64,000 nt of DNA from contig JAOWBW010000281.1 of assembly GCA_026119855.1 (NCBI GenBank), positions 992,001-1,056,000 of the forward strand. Direction: 5' to 3'. Made by a program: the position numbers and the translations under genes. The notes beneath the pieces are model-generated. The model saw nothing but the letters and a program-made list of their open reading frames with translations, did no database searches and had not been told where the DNA came from. Shown here one piece after another: positions 1-10,021 of the stretch (positions within the stretch are counted from its first letter, which is position 1; the number at the start of each line of letters is the position of its first letter). The DNA comes from Campanula takesimana. Its lineage: Eukaryota; Streptophyta; Magnoliopsida; Asterales; Campanulaceae.

Positions 1-2059
1 CCTCCACATTCCGGCGACCACCTATTAGTTCCAACAATGTCATTCCATAGCTATATACATCAGCTTTTGTAGTAATTGCCACTCCGGAGATCCACTCTGG
101 TGCAACATATCCCCATGTTCCCCTCATGGTAGCTAAAACCCGACTAAAATCACGACCAATCAGCTTTGCCAATCCAAAATCTGACACCTTAGCCGAGAAA
201 TCTTCGTCTATTAAAATATTTTCTGGCTTAATATCACAATGTATGATACAGTTTCTACATTCCTCATGTAAATATGCAATCCCTCTAGCTGTTCCAACTG
301 CAATACGAAATCTCACATCCCAATCCAGATTCTGACCATTTTTCTTCAAATACATGCTCAAGGAACCATTTGACATGTAATCATAAACAAGAAGTCTATG
401 AGAATTCTCAGAACAGAACCCTCTCAATCTAACAAGATTCACATGTTGAATATTCCCAATAGTGCATACTTCAGCTCGAAATTCTTTCTCCCCTCCACCG
501 GGTCTCTCTAGCCTCTTCACAGCCACAATTGAAGCATCTGACAACTCACCATGGAAAACGGCTCCAAACCCACCATGGCCTAGCTGATCAGAGAATCCCT
601 TAGTTGCAGTGTGAAGCTCTTTGTAAGTAAACACCTTCAAATTCGTTACGGGAAAGACGGATTCCTCGTCCTCTTTCCTTTTCCTAATCCTTCGTTTCCT
701 CAATATCAACAAAAGCCCAGAAAACAAGATCAAAATCGCAACAATCCCAAAAATCATAACAATCAAATTGGTCAAATCCATAGCCTTCTTCTTTGCTATT
801 CCACCTCTTTGAACCCTAACATACAATTTATCATTGAATGTGCTGTCTAAGGTCATATTCCGAATATTTAAAAGTGATCCGAACAAGTTTTTACAAACAT
901 TAGTCTTCAAACTATGATACAAACCAATACATGAACAATTACTCAAACATTTATCTTCACAAGCACTTGTACTACTAATACCTGAATATGATTCCTCAAT
1001 GGCCCCATTATAGCTTACAGCCCCAATCTCTTCAAATCCATCGTGGGAGTTGCAATTGTCATTGCTACTCCGATGACAACCGCCGGAATATTCCCCGGCA
1101 TCCCAACCACTCTGGTCAACCGGTTGAAACCCTGGTAAGCATTTGCAAGGGGTTATCAATTTGGAATTACAGACCCCCAAATTCCCACACAACCCATGGA
1201 CTCTACACAAGCTCTCCGGCTGTGACCAGAACATGCTCCAGCTCTCCGCCTGCGGCGACCACGTGTACTGCCGCAATTGGCCGGACGAGTCAACCTGGAA
1301 GCGCGTGAGTGGCGGCTTCATACCACTCTCCATCGACCTTTCCGTGTATCCAAACTCCGCAGATGGAGTAAATGGCTCCTTGAAATAGAACCGATATATG
1401 TATGGCACCGTCATCTCCGGTACACCGGAGAATTCACTTCCAGTCCAGTTCCCCGTTGACCAGTACGACTCAATCTTATCAAACACAAGCTCGATCTCAC
1501 CGTAATCCGGTGGTCTCAACCGCAGAGAATACTTTCCCGGCGCCGGATCGTTCGAGCTCTTCCAACAAGTCAACGACTTCCCCGACGTCATGTTCATCCC
1601 CGGAAGCCACGTATCAGCCGGTAAATCAAAGCTCTGCCACAAAATCACACCTCCTTTATCCAAAATTACCAAATTACCATCCTCTAGAAGCTTCATCTCC
1701 GTCGCATTTCCACCACCACTACTACTCTGCCAAACAACCTCACAACCAGACTCCACCACCGCCAACATCCCATCTCTGGTGATCTCCACCGTCGCAGCCT
1801 CCCTGTTCCTCACCGGCGACTCCCGATTCGCGACCCAAACGTAAGTAGGAATCGGAATTGACGCGTACCAAATCCCAAGATACCATTTCGATTCGTTATC
1901 CGAGCTAAAGAATCCAAGCTCGAACGTCCTTTTGTCGCTCAAAATAGTTGAGTTCCCGGCGATTACAGTGACGGAATTACGATTACAAGGCTGAGCAAGA
2001 GCTCTTAGAACGAGTGAAATGAAGAAAATGAGGAGCGAGATTAGGGTTGACGAAGGCAT
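1..2059 (-). CDS. G-type lectin S-receptor-like Ser/Thr kinase, SD2-2/RLK4-like (partial)
   Basis: One uninterrupted reading frame of 686 codons starts at the ATG complementary to 2057-2059 and runs off the left edge inside the kinase domain. Residues 1-22 look like a signal peptide. A bulb-type lectin domain covers about 30-150, with the typical WYLGIWYA and TYVWVANRE stretches. An S-locus glycoprotein domain follows (about 200-310), then a cysteine-rich PAN-like region (about 330-415) and one membrane segment (about 428-453). The kinase has its glycine loop at 494-499 (GHGGFG), catalytic Lys515, HCDIKPEN at 607-614, DFG at 627-629 and APE at 653-655. Cys replaces Arg before the catalytic Asp, so this is a non-RD kinase, as in SD2 relatives. 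The single-exon structure also fits that group. It should sit in the plasma membrane with the lectin domain outside. The ligand is unknown. Kinase subdomains X-XI and the C-terminus lie outside the window. Confidence 0.95.
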   Translation of the reverse strand, partial: MPSSTLISLLIFFISLVLRALAQPCNRNSVTVIAGNSTILSDKRTFELGFFSSDNESKWYLGIWYASIPIPTYVWVANRESPVRNREAATVEITRDGMLAVVESGCEVVWQSSSGGGNATEMKLLEDGNLVILDKGGVILWQSFDLPADTWLPGMNMTSGKSLTCWKSSNDPAPGKYSLRLRPPDYGEIELVFDKIESYWSTGNWTGSEFSGVPEMTVPYIYRFYFKEPFTPSAEFGYTERSMESGMKPPLTRFQVDSSGQLRQYTWSPQAESWSMFWSQPESLCRVHGLCGNLGVCNSKLITPCKCLPGFQPVDQSGWDAGEYSGGCHRSSNDNCNSHDGFEEIGAVSYNGAIEESYSGISSTSACEDKCLSNCSCIGLYHSLKTNVCKNLFGSLLNIRNMTLDSTFNDKLYVRVQRGGIAKKKAMDLTNLIVMIFGIVAILILFSGLLLILRKRRIRKRKEDEESVFPVTNLKVFTYKELHTATKGFSDQLGHGGFGAVFHGELSDASIVAVKRLERPGGGEKEFRAEVCTIGNIQHVNLVRLRGFCSENSHRLLVYDYMSNGSLSMYLKKNGQNLDWDVRFRIAVGTARGIAYLHEECRNCIIHCDIKPENILIDEDFSAKVSDFGLAKLIGRDFSRVLATMRGTWGYVAPEWISGVAITTKADVYSYGMTLLELIGGRRNVE

Positions 2060-2118
2060 TTTGGTTAAAATTGGGGGAAGTTGGGTTGAAGAACATTGCA
2101 GCAATGGGGTAGACTGTG

Positions 2119-2160
2119 AGTGCGTGTGCGTGTGCGTGTGCGTGTGCGTGAGAGAGAGAG
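2119..2160. repeat. GT/GC-rich microsatellite plus (GA)n in the SD2-2-like leader
   Basis: Tandem GTGTGC-type hexamers run into a (GA)n tract just upstream of the receptor-kinase start. On the gene's own strand this reads as a CT/CA-rich 5' leader, common in plant genes. Confidence 0.85.
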
Positions 2161-2286
2161 GAAAGAGAGTGGATTTTTACAGATATACTAAAAGGCTGCC
2201 ATTCACGGACGAGAGAGAGAAAGGTTATGTTGGGTCGTATTACGAAAATATCCTTGGTGCTGGAGTAGTTGGTGGAAAGGCTGTTT

Positions 2287-2480
2287 TACTCCGTCCCATA
2301 ATGTAGATCCACATGTCATTTACACGGAAATTAAGAAATAGTGGAGTAATGTAAGTGTTCTGAGTATAAAAGTAAAGTAAAAAAAATGAGTGGGAGAGAA
2401 TAGTAAGTTGATTGGTGTTGTGAGTATAAAAGTAAAATATGAGAGAGAATGAGTGGGATGAATAGTTAAAATTCTTTGCA
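2287..2480. mobile_element. Degenerate Stowaway-like MITE
   Basis: It begins with TACTCCGTCCC and has the same interior as the intact element at 50938-51216 (repeated GAGTATAAAAGTAAA runs, then ATTCTTTGC). The right terminal repeat is lost. It lies about 230 bp upstream of the receptor-kinase start. Confidence 0.6.
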
Positions 2481-3025
2481 ATAGAAAAATAATTATTGGA
2501 CTGCCATTATCCGGATTTCGAACTGATGCACCGAGCAATTTAGCTCCACCCAATGGTTCCGATTGGAGCCACCTCATTTTAGCTCCACCCAACGGTTGAG
2601 ATGTAGCCGAGCTCGGTGGGACCCACAAAAAATTGAAATAATCTTAGCCGCGCAGATGATGAGCTCGCATATGTGGCCTCGATCTGAGCCATTGGGTGGA
2701 GGGGTGAATCGTTTTTTGGTGGAGCGGTTCTGGGTCCCCGTTATCCCTTCCTTGGTAAAAAGATAAATATTCTCTTTTGTGTCAAATGTTAGTTCAATTG
2801 TTAAATATTTTTGTAATTGTTGGATACTATACATATAAAAAAAAAACTTTTGTGATTGTGATTTATTTATTCATTATCTCTCTAATATAATATAATATCA
2901 TTTTTGGGAGTTAACAATCATTATTGATTTTAAAATTATATTTATTAATTTTCTCTTATGCTGACTTCTCTCAAAAGAAATCCTATTTTGAAACAAACAA
3001 CAAATCCAGTTCATTCACGATAAAA
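2481..3025. other. Intergenic, no gene recognised
   Basis: AT-rich DNA. The left part (2510-2760) is less AT-rich and holds repeated phrases such as AGCTCCACCCAA, suggesting a decayed repeat. No coding similarity was recognised. Confidence 0.5.
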
Positions 3026-3535
3026 GATGAAGAGATGGCACTCCATAAAGATAGAAGACTCATCCCAAGTATGAGTAGATATTTTATCTCTTAAACTACG
3101 ACAATGAGATTTTTTTATCGAAATTTTGAGACGTTCGGATTCCACTCCAAATAAAATGTGGAAACTGCCTCCATTTGGCTTTAAAAAAATTCCATTTCGG
3201 ATAATATATTGAGCTGAGCACTGGACATATTAGACTATCCAGATTGACAAGTACACGCCCACCAGACATCTCAAAATTCACAAACCATTCTGGTGTAGTA
3301 AGAACGATGACCGCTTTTTTATTGTGAAATAATGCAAAATTCGCCATTTTCATTTTCAAAAAGAAGAAATCAGCATACTAACAAACAAACAAACAAACAA
3401 ACAAATAAACAAAGACACTCACGAAGGAGAGAAATCAAAAGGCTCTCAATGGATGAGAGAAATCAACGACTCTCACCGGAGGAGAGAAAGCAACGGCTCT
3501 CAATGGGGGGAGAAAACAACTCTCAATAATAGAGA
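3026..3535. repeat. Dispersed repeat, copy 1, with (AAAC)n and a GGCTCTCAA-type minisatellite
   Basis: It starts with an AGATGGCACTCCA block related to the start of 6058-6505. It ends in about four imperfect units of roughly 30 bp containing GGCTCTCAATGG and GAGAGAAA (3416-3535), and the same unit closes the second copy. A run of AAAC units lies at 3381-3412. This is probably a decayed transposon of unknown class. Confidence 0.5.
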
Positions 3536-3599
3536 GAAACTTATTATAACAACAAAATATCATAAAACAGAACATACTTTTTAAAATGAGGTTTTTTAT

Positions 3600-3738
3600 T
3601 AATTAATAATGCCATGAAGGCTACATCTAGGCCTATAAATAAGCTAACATAAATCTTCCTAATGTGATTTGAACGTGTGACCTCCGCATGGGAAGCTAAC
3701 ACCGGATACCACTTGAGCTAGAGCTCTTTGGTAGAAAA
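3600..3738 (-). mobile_element. tRNA-derived SINE-like element
   Basis: On the minus strand there is a polymerase III-style A box (TAGCTCAAGTGGTA, complement of 3707-3720). About 33 bp further on is a B-box-like GTTCAAATC (complement of 3666-3674), as in tRNA-derived plant SINEs. The tail ends in an AT-rich stretch near 3600. I could not identify a target-site duplication, so the ends are approximate. Confidence 0.6.
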
Positions 3739-3991
3739 TAGAACATACAATCACAAAGTAAACGGAACAACAACACAATTGTTAGTATTTTTAATATATC
3801 AAAATTAAAAAAATTGTTTTTGTTGCTTAATTAATCAAAGAATAAGAAAATGAATAAAGAAGATGAATTTTTGAAAATCAGAGAAATTACATTTAAAAGT
3901 TGATGGAAAAATAAAACCCGTTAGTTTTTGTATTGTTATTTTTTTATTTTTTGGTACATAAAAATTAAACGGGTGAAACAGTAGATGAAGG

Positions 3992-4303
3992 TAGGGATTG
4001 CCAAAACCGGTTCCGGGCCCGGTTCCGGTTCGGCATATAGGTGACCCTTAACCGGCCCGTGCTTACCCCGGTTCCGGTTACCACAATCCGGTTCCGTTCC
4101 GGTTCCCCCTTTAAAATTATTGAAAAACGAGTGATTTTCTGTCCGGTTCCGGTTCGCCATTTATGTGAACCGTAACCGGCCCGGATGAATGGCGGTTCCG
4201 GTTACTCCGATTCCGGTTTATTCGTCGGCTTGCTCCGGTTCCGTGCTTCTCCGGTCCGGTTCCGGTCCGATTTTCCGGTTCCGGTTCGGTTTGGCCATCC
4301 CTA
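3992..4303. mobile_element. Non-autonomous hAT-type element, left of a tandem pair
   Basis: The ends are TAGGGATTGCCA and the inverted TTTGGCCATCCCTA. The interior is dense in short CCGGTTCC units, a subterminal pattern seen in plant hAT elements. The flanks are GATGAAGG (3984-3991) and GGTGAAGG (4304-4311), an 8-bp target duplication with one mismatch. Open frames rich in Asn-Arg here only reflect the GGTTCC repeat. Confidence 0.8.
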
Positions 4304-4311
4304 GGTGAAGG

Positions 4312-4901
4312 TAGGGATGACCAAACATGGTTCCGGAAAAGCTTGAACCGTAACCGAACCGTTTCTCTTCCGGTTACGGTTTGGAATCGCCGGTTCATGG
4401 TTCCGAACCGCAGGTCCAGAGTTTCATTTTAAAAAAAAAAAAAAAAAATATTAACAGAAAAACAATTATAATAATATTTTATTGCCGATTTTTTTTTTTG
4501 ACAAAAAAGGTATAGAATTTTTTTTAAAAAAAACTAAAGAGGTCCGTCTTTTTTTTTATATACTCAACAAATTTTTATAATTTTAATTTACTGAATTTGG
4601 CTAAAAAACCAGTCAAAACTCAACTTTTCTTGTCAATGTTCCGTTAGTAACGGTTAATTCTGATGAAACAGTTAGAAATCTAACGATTTTGACGGTTTTC
4701 TAACGGTTTTGATAACGGTTCCGGTTCGTTCTAGGCGGTTCATGGCGGTTCGGAACCGCCAGTTCACGGTTTTAAGAGGGGATGAACCGGAACCGGACCG
4801 TGTTACAAACGGTTCCGGTTCACACGGTTCCGGTTTTAGTTAAGGTTCAAGGCGGTTCCGGGCTTTTCGGTTACGGTTCCGGTTCGGTTTGGCCATCCCT
4901 A
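4312..4901. mobile_element. Non-autonomous hAT-type element, right of a tandem pair
   Basis: It has the same terminal sequence as its left neighbour (TAGGGATGACCAAAC and inverted GGTTTGGCCATCCCTA) and CCGGTTCC subterminal repeats, with an AT-rich centre. It starts immediately after the middle 8-mer GGTGAAGG and is followed by GATGAAGG (4902-4909). The two elements therefore share one target duplication, present three times. Confidence 0.8.
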
Positions 4902-5108
4902 GATGAAGGTAAGGTAATATGGATATTTTATGAGGGTATTATTGTAAAAGTGGTGAAGAGGATGACGAAGTCTCGGGGATGGTGGTAATGTGGCAGACAG
5001 GAGATCTTTATGGAGTCCATTCACGAGTTCATTTGTCTTCAACACAAGAATAAAAACACAACAATATTCCCATTCCCCATAATCATTTTCTAGTAAAATA
5101 CTGTATTA

Positions 5109-5376
5109 TACTCTTTCCGTTTCAAAATACATGACGTTTTAGGTGTTAATTTTCATTTCAAAATACTTAACGTTTTACTAATTTCAAAGAATATTTACTC
5201 TTGTTTACCTATAATAATCACATTCATTAATTGCAAGCTGTCTCTTGTGTAAACATTTAACTGTCTAAGAAATTGGAATCTGTTAGGGACAAAAGTCTTT
5301 TTTACATATATTAATTGCATTTTTTAATATGTGTGAAGAAGTCTAAAACGACATGTATTTTGAAACAGATGGAGTA
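5109..5376. mobile_element. Stowaway-like MITE, CATGTCGTTTT family
   Basis: The ends TACTCTTTCCG and ATGGAGTA are diverged. Subterminal AAAATACATGACGTTTT pairs with AAAACGACATGTATTTT. The element at 8586-8849 is a relative. Confidence 0.75.
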
Positions 5377-5393
5377 ATCAATGAATAGAAAAA

Positions 5394-5879
5394 TACTCTC
5401 TCCGTCCGTTACTTATTACATCCAAATGGGAGTGCACGGGTATTAAGAAAATACTCCCTCCGTCCCTCTTTAACTTACAAAAATTGTGTTGGGCACATTA
5501 ATTAAAGAGAAAGAAAAATAGTTGATGTGTTGTGAGTATAGATTGTTGGGTAGGAGAAGGAAAGTGGGGTAGAGAATAGTGAGTAGATAGTTGTTATGAG
5601 TATGATAAATGGGTCCCGTTATTTTAAAAGTATAAAAACATTTTCATTTTGGGTCTTTGTAGATTAAAGTGGGACAACCAAATGGGTAATTTTTGTATAT
5701 TAAAGAGGGACGGAGGGAGTATGTTGGAAAAATAAGTATTGTGAGTGAGTAAGAGTAAGAAAATAAGTTAGTTGATAGTTGTTGTGAGTGGATAGGAGAG
5801 AAAAATAAACACTTTGAATAAGTAGGAATAAGTACGGGACGCCCGAAATGAAAATAAGTAAAATGAGACGAAAGGAGTA
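5394..5879. mobile_element. Stowaway-like MITE, host of a nested MITE
   Basis: The ends are TACTCTCTCCGTCCG and GACGAAAGGAGTA. It is split at a TA by the element at 5452-5721. The flanking halves match the uninterrupted relative at 44908-45060, which preserves the empty site. Confidence 0.8.
5452..5721. mobile_element. Stowaway-like MITE nested in 5394-5879
   Basis: Terminal repeats are perfect: TACTCCCTCCGTCCC and GGGACGGAGGGAGTA. Subterminal TCTTTAACTTACAAAAA pairs with its inverse. The 270-bp element interrupts an older MITE exactly at a TA. Confidence 0.9.
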
Positions 5880-6057
5880 CTCTTTCTGTGTATGAGTAGT
5901 AATTTTTTTTTAATTCGTGTAAAATTAAATTAAATTTTTAGTTTAGGATGAATTAAATATATTATACATAATTTAATTTCAAATTAAAATAAAATTCAAG
6001 AGTATAAGTAATACTTTTGTTGTTGTTGTTTTTTTTTGAAGCAAACAAAATACTAAT

Positions 6058-6505
6058 TGCATTAATAAAAGTTAGGAAGATGGTGCTCCACAATGGCCGG
6101 AGACTCATGCCAAAGAGAAAGATTCATAAAAGAACAAACCATCATCAATAATCTATCTGCCACAATAAAAAAGCCAAACACATCTTGATTAGGAACGCCT
6201 ATTCCTAAACCAAATCTCCAACTTAAGCCGTGATGAACAATGACTTGTGACGTGCAAATGCATCTCCAAGTTACACTTGGACACGGCCTAACAATGGCCT
6301 TCAGAAAACCCACTAAAGGGAAAAAAATTGGCGTTGAAGACATGACACAGTAATGTATTTGGGTAGGCAAGAAATGCTCAACCAAACATCGAAAGTATTG
6401 CAATAATGAATTGAAATAAAATATAAAGGCTCTCAACAAGGAGAGAAGGCAAAGGCTCCCGACAAAAGGGAGAAGACAATGGCTCTCGACAAAGGAGATA
6501 TAGCA
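6058..6505. repeat. Dispersed repeat, copy 2
   Basis: It opens with an AGATGGTGCTCCACA block resembling the start of 3026-3535 and, after about 350 bp, ends in the same GGCTCTC/GGAGA minisatellite units (6424-6505). The 125-codon minus-strand frame here matched nothing I know. Confidence 0.45.
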
Positions 6506-6970
6506 AACAATAAAACAAGATGTAAAGCAAAGACTTTAAGATATGAAAAATCTTGGATACCGAAATATTTTTGTAGCGAATCAATGATTAGTGTTTAGAT
6601 TAAGAGATAATGAAGAATCAAAATGAATTCAAAGGAAAATGTGAGAATCGGTGAGGAGACGGAAGGAAAGAGAGAGAACAGAGAAAACAAAACGGTTATG
6701 AATATTCAAGAGGCAATACTTTTGTTGTTAGTACCTTTTTATAGTACGTATTAAAAATATATTATAACTATTTAATTGATTTGAGCCAATTCAATTAAAA
6801 TGCACAACAATCAGTTCAGTAAATAAAGCTTTTTAAGGTTAGACTGTACTATTTTGATCTAGATCTTCTACCAAAAGACATCATACATTTATTTGTTCCC
6901 CGACCATTCACCCACCCCAAATTCCTATCTTAATTTTCATTTGAAATAAGTGTAATATTTTTAAAGTAAA
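6506..6970. other. Intergenic, no gene recognised
   Basis: AT-rich sequence with no frame, terminal repeat or RNA gene that I can support. Confidence 0.5.
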
Positions 6971-7000
6971 CTAGTGGATAACCGTGCTTTGCACGGGAAA
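6971..7000 (-). mobile_element. Helitron 3' terminus (minus orientation)
   Basis: Read on the minus strand there is a GC-rich hairpin (CCGTGC / GCACGG, at 6982-6987 and 6991-6996), followed after a few bases by CTAG and then T. This is the hairpin-CTRR-T signature of Helitron 3' ends. The body would extend to the right; I could not find the 5' TC end. Confidence 0.6.
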
Positions 7001-7236
7001 CTAATTTACTATTTTTTTCGTATTTTATTTTTTATGATTTTATTTAGTAATGTAACATAATAACTTTTTTAATATAACTATATTGTATATGAATTAAAAT
7101 GTTTGGTTATAAATTTAAGAAAATTGTGTTAATTTTTTAGTAATAATTAAAATAATTATTATAATTAACTAATATTATTAATTGTACTTATGAATATATA
7201 TAATAACTATTATTATTCACTATTTTAATTAATTAA

Positions 7237-7944
7237 TACTCCGTACGCCCTAGATTAAGAGTCCTACCTTGTTTGTGCACACTTATATTAAATACGCAAT
7301 AGAAAATTGGTAACATTGCAAGTGTGTTGAGGGTATAATTGTCCAAAATACTATTCATTATTTCTCATCATTTGTCCTTTTAGGAAATAGACTTTTAGTG
7401 GGACGTACAAAAATAGAAAGTAGGACTCTTACTTAGGGATGGCAATTTGACCGAATCTGATCCGTACCGAAGGCGATCCGATCCGAAAAAATAGGGTTTG
7501 GTTTGTAATTTTTAAAACCCGAGCGGGTTCGGATCGGATTCGGATCATGCTGACGGCCTGATCCGAACCATAATGATCCGATCCGAACCCGATCCGATCC
7601 GACCCGAACCCTTAATAAATGGTGAATTTTAAATATTTTTAATATTATCTTAAATTTTATTTTTTCTAATTTGTGTTTGTAAGTGAGATTTGGATGATTT
7701 TTGACTATTTTACATACAACATTCAACATTGTGCTTAACAATATATTTTAATTAATTAATTTTGAGCTAAAAATAGACTTTTAATGAGATTCGGGTCGGA
7801 TCGGATCGGTCACGGTTTCTTGAATTTTCGGATCGGGTTCGAATCAGTATATTTGAGATTCGGATCGGGTTCGGGTCGGCCATGATTCGATCCGAACCCG
7901 ACCCGTTGCCATCCCTACTCTTACTCTCGAACGAAGCGATACTA
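7237..7944. mobile_element. Old Stowaway-like MITE carrying a hAT insertion
   Basis: The left end TACTCCGTACGCCC and the diverged right end (7926-7944) align with the intact relative at 50938-51216. The hAT element at 7434-7917 sits inside its right half. Confidence 0.65.
7434..7917. mobile_element. Non-autonomous hAT-type element with perfect 8-bp target duplication
   Basis: Terminal inverted repeats TAGGGATGGCAA and TTGCCATCCCTA enclose 484 bp of GGATCGGATC-type subterminal repeats and an AT-rich middle. Flanking CTCTTACT is identical at 7426-7433 and 7918-7925. Frames rich in Arg-Ser-Asp here are repeat artefacts. Confidence 0.92.
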
Positions 7945-8945
7945 TTAATATTAAATATTAACATTTATTGTATAATGATTAACTAATACTATTAATAATA
8001 ATAGTTAACTTATATAGTAACTATAATGATTAACTAATAATACTATTAAAACTAATAATTAATATATAGTATAGTAACTATTATGATTAACTAATACTAT
8101 TAATAGTAATTTTTAGTTTATTTAATAGTTAATTATAATAGTTAAATACTATAAATGTTAATTATAATGATAGTTAACTATTAACAATCAATTGTTATTT
8201 GTTTAACAATATTAACTAATTATATTAATTACTATATAAAGTAATTATTATAATAACTATTACTAATAATAGTAATAATTACTATATATGGTAACTATTA
8301 TAGTTAACTATAATAGTAACTATTACTAATAATAGTAATACTTAACTATAGTACTTAACTACTATAGTTAACTATTACTCTTATTAGTAATAGTTACTAT
8401 TATAGTTAACTATAATAGTAATAGTAATAGTTAACTATAGTAGTTAACCATTATAGTTAACTAACTATTACTAATAATAGTAATAGTTAACTATAGTGGT
8501 TAACTAACTATTACTAATAATAGTAATAGTTAACTATAGTGGTTAACTACTATAGTTAACTATTACTATTATTAGTAATAGTTACTACTCCCTCCGTCTC
8601 AAAATAGATGTCGTTTTGAGAGTTAATTTTTGTCTCAAAATACATGTCGTTTTACTATTTTCAAGACTATTTTGTTGTTGTATATCAACTCTACCCTTAT
8701 TAATGATAGTGGATTATCTCGTAAACAATTATTTAATTGCCTAGGTAATTGCATTAATATAGGGGTATATAAGACTTTTTCACATACATTAATTGTATTT
8801 CTTAATATGTGTAAAGTGGTTGAAACGACATCTATTAATAATAAGAGTAATAGTTAGCTATAATGGTTAACTATTATAGTTAACTATTACTAATAATATT
8901 AATAGTTACTATTATAGTTACCCTTTATACTAACTATTATTATTT
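7945..8945. repeat. AT-only palindromic repeat field (TAGTTAACTA units)
   Basis: About 740 bp, excluding the inserted MITE at 8586-8849, consists almost wholly of permutations of TAATAGTTAACTATAG and TTACTAATAATAGTAA. These units are self-complementary and could form many small hairpins. No gene lies here. Confidence 0.8.
8586..8849. mobile_element. Stowaway-like MITE inside the AT palindromic field
   Basis: The left end TACTCCCTCCGTCTC is intact. The right end is degenerate (AACGACATCTATTAA to AAGAGTA). It shares the CATGTCGTTTT subterminal motif with 5109-5376. Confidence 0.75.
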
Positions 8946-9325
8946 GCTAATAGTATCAGCTAATGAAAAGAAAATGAAAAGTCACTTATTTATTAGTATA
9001 TTGTTGATGTGGCTTCTCCAAATGCAAGCTTTCTCCATTGTTTGTTCACATGTCAATACCATAGCTCTTTTGGCCAACTTTAATATATATATATATATAG
9101 ATTTTGATAATATTTTGTCAAATGAATTATTAAAGATAGTATAGATTATAATGTAACTTTAAAAATTAACCATATAAATACTAATTTAATAATAGTACAT
9201 AACATTCAAGTATAAAAATTAATCTCATTCCCAAAAGAGAGTCCACTTATGTGAAAGAATTACTATTACTTTTAACAAATGTATGTCCATTTCACATGTA
9301 CAATAATAGTACTACTCAAATTAAA

Positions 9326-9470
9326 TACTCCCTCCGTCCCAGCACAAGTAAGACTCTTTATAAATAAAATAATTATTTATTTATTGAAATGATTAAGTTA
9401 ATATTTGAACGAACTATACATGAAAACTCAAATGTATTAATTAACTTAAATAAGAGTGACACTTCACATG
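9326..9470. mobile_element. Stowaway-like MITE, right end missing
   Basis: Left end TACTCCCTCCGTCCC followed by AGCACAAGTAAGACTC. The matching inverse AGAGTGACACTT is present, but the right terminal repeat is gone. Confidence 0.6.
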
Positions 9471-9527
9471 AATATGACATTTACCCAATTCATAAAAGTG
9501 GCCGGTAAAATTGACCCATTAATTATG

Positions 9528-10021
9528 TACTCCCTCCGTCCCATAATTATTGTTACTTATTTTCATTTAAGGCGTCTCATACTTATTGCTACTTACTTCA
9601 AATATTCATTTTTCTCTCTCCTATCAACTCACAACAACTATTCACTAAATTATTTTCTCTTTTTTACATATTTACAATAATTATTTTTTTAACATACTTA
9701 TACTCCTTCTGCCCCACCTCACTTGAGACTTATTTCCATTTTGGTCCGTCCCACTTCACTTGAGACTCCTTAAAATGGTAATCTTTTTAAATTTTATATT
9801 CAATCTACTCCATCCAATCATACCCTCTCTTCATTTTCTACCACACAATTCATTCAACCAACCTATTATTAACCCCACTCATTCTCTCTCTTCATTTTCT
9901 ACCACACATTTTTCTTATCTTATCATTTTTTCTTATTTATTATGCCCACCTCTTAAATCTCAAGTGAGCCGAGACGGAGGGAGTATTTTTTATTTCTCGT
10001 ACACTCCCAGCAATAAATAAG
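9528..10021. mobile_element. Stowaway-like MITE split by another MITE
   Basis: Left end TACTCCCTCCGTCCC, then ATAATTATTGTTACTTA. The remainder resumes at 9986 with a TCTCGTACACTCCCAG stretch, corresponding to the inverse end of the 44908-45060 family. The right terminal repeat is cut off by the next MITE at 10022. Confidence 0.65.
9701..9985. mobile_element. Stowaway-like MITE nested in 9528-10021
   Basis: Ends TACTCCTTCTGCCCC and GAGACGGAGGGAGTA. Subterminal CACTTGAGAC pairs with its inverse TCTCAAGTG. Confidence 0.8.

Noticed and set aside
611..2306. Plus-strand open frames across the first 2 kb
   Set aside because: They lie opposite the intact receptor-kinase frame, which has clear lectin and kinase domains; the plus frames have none.
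3936..4988. Several open frames rich in Asn, Arg, Thr and Glu on both strands
   Set aside because: They are translations of CCGGTTCC repeats inside two hAT-type elements, with no domain and no conserved start.
7433..7964. Arg/Asp/Ser-rich frames
   Set aside because: Produced by GGATCGGATC repeats within the hAT element at 7434-7917.
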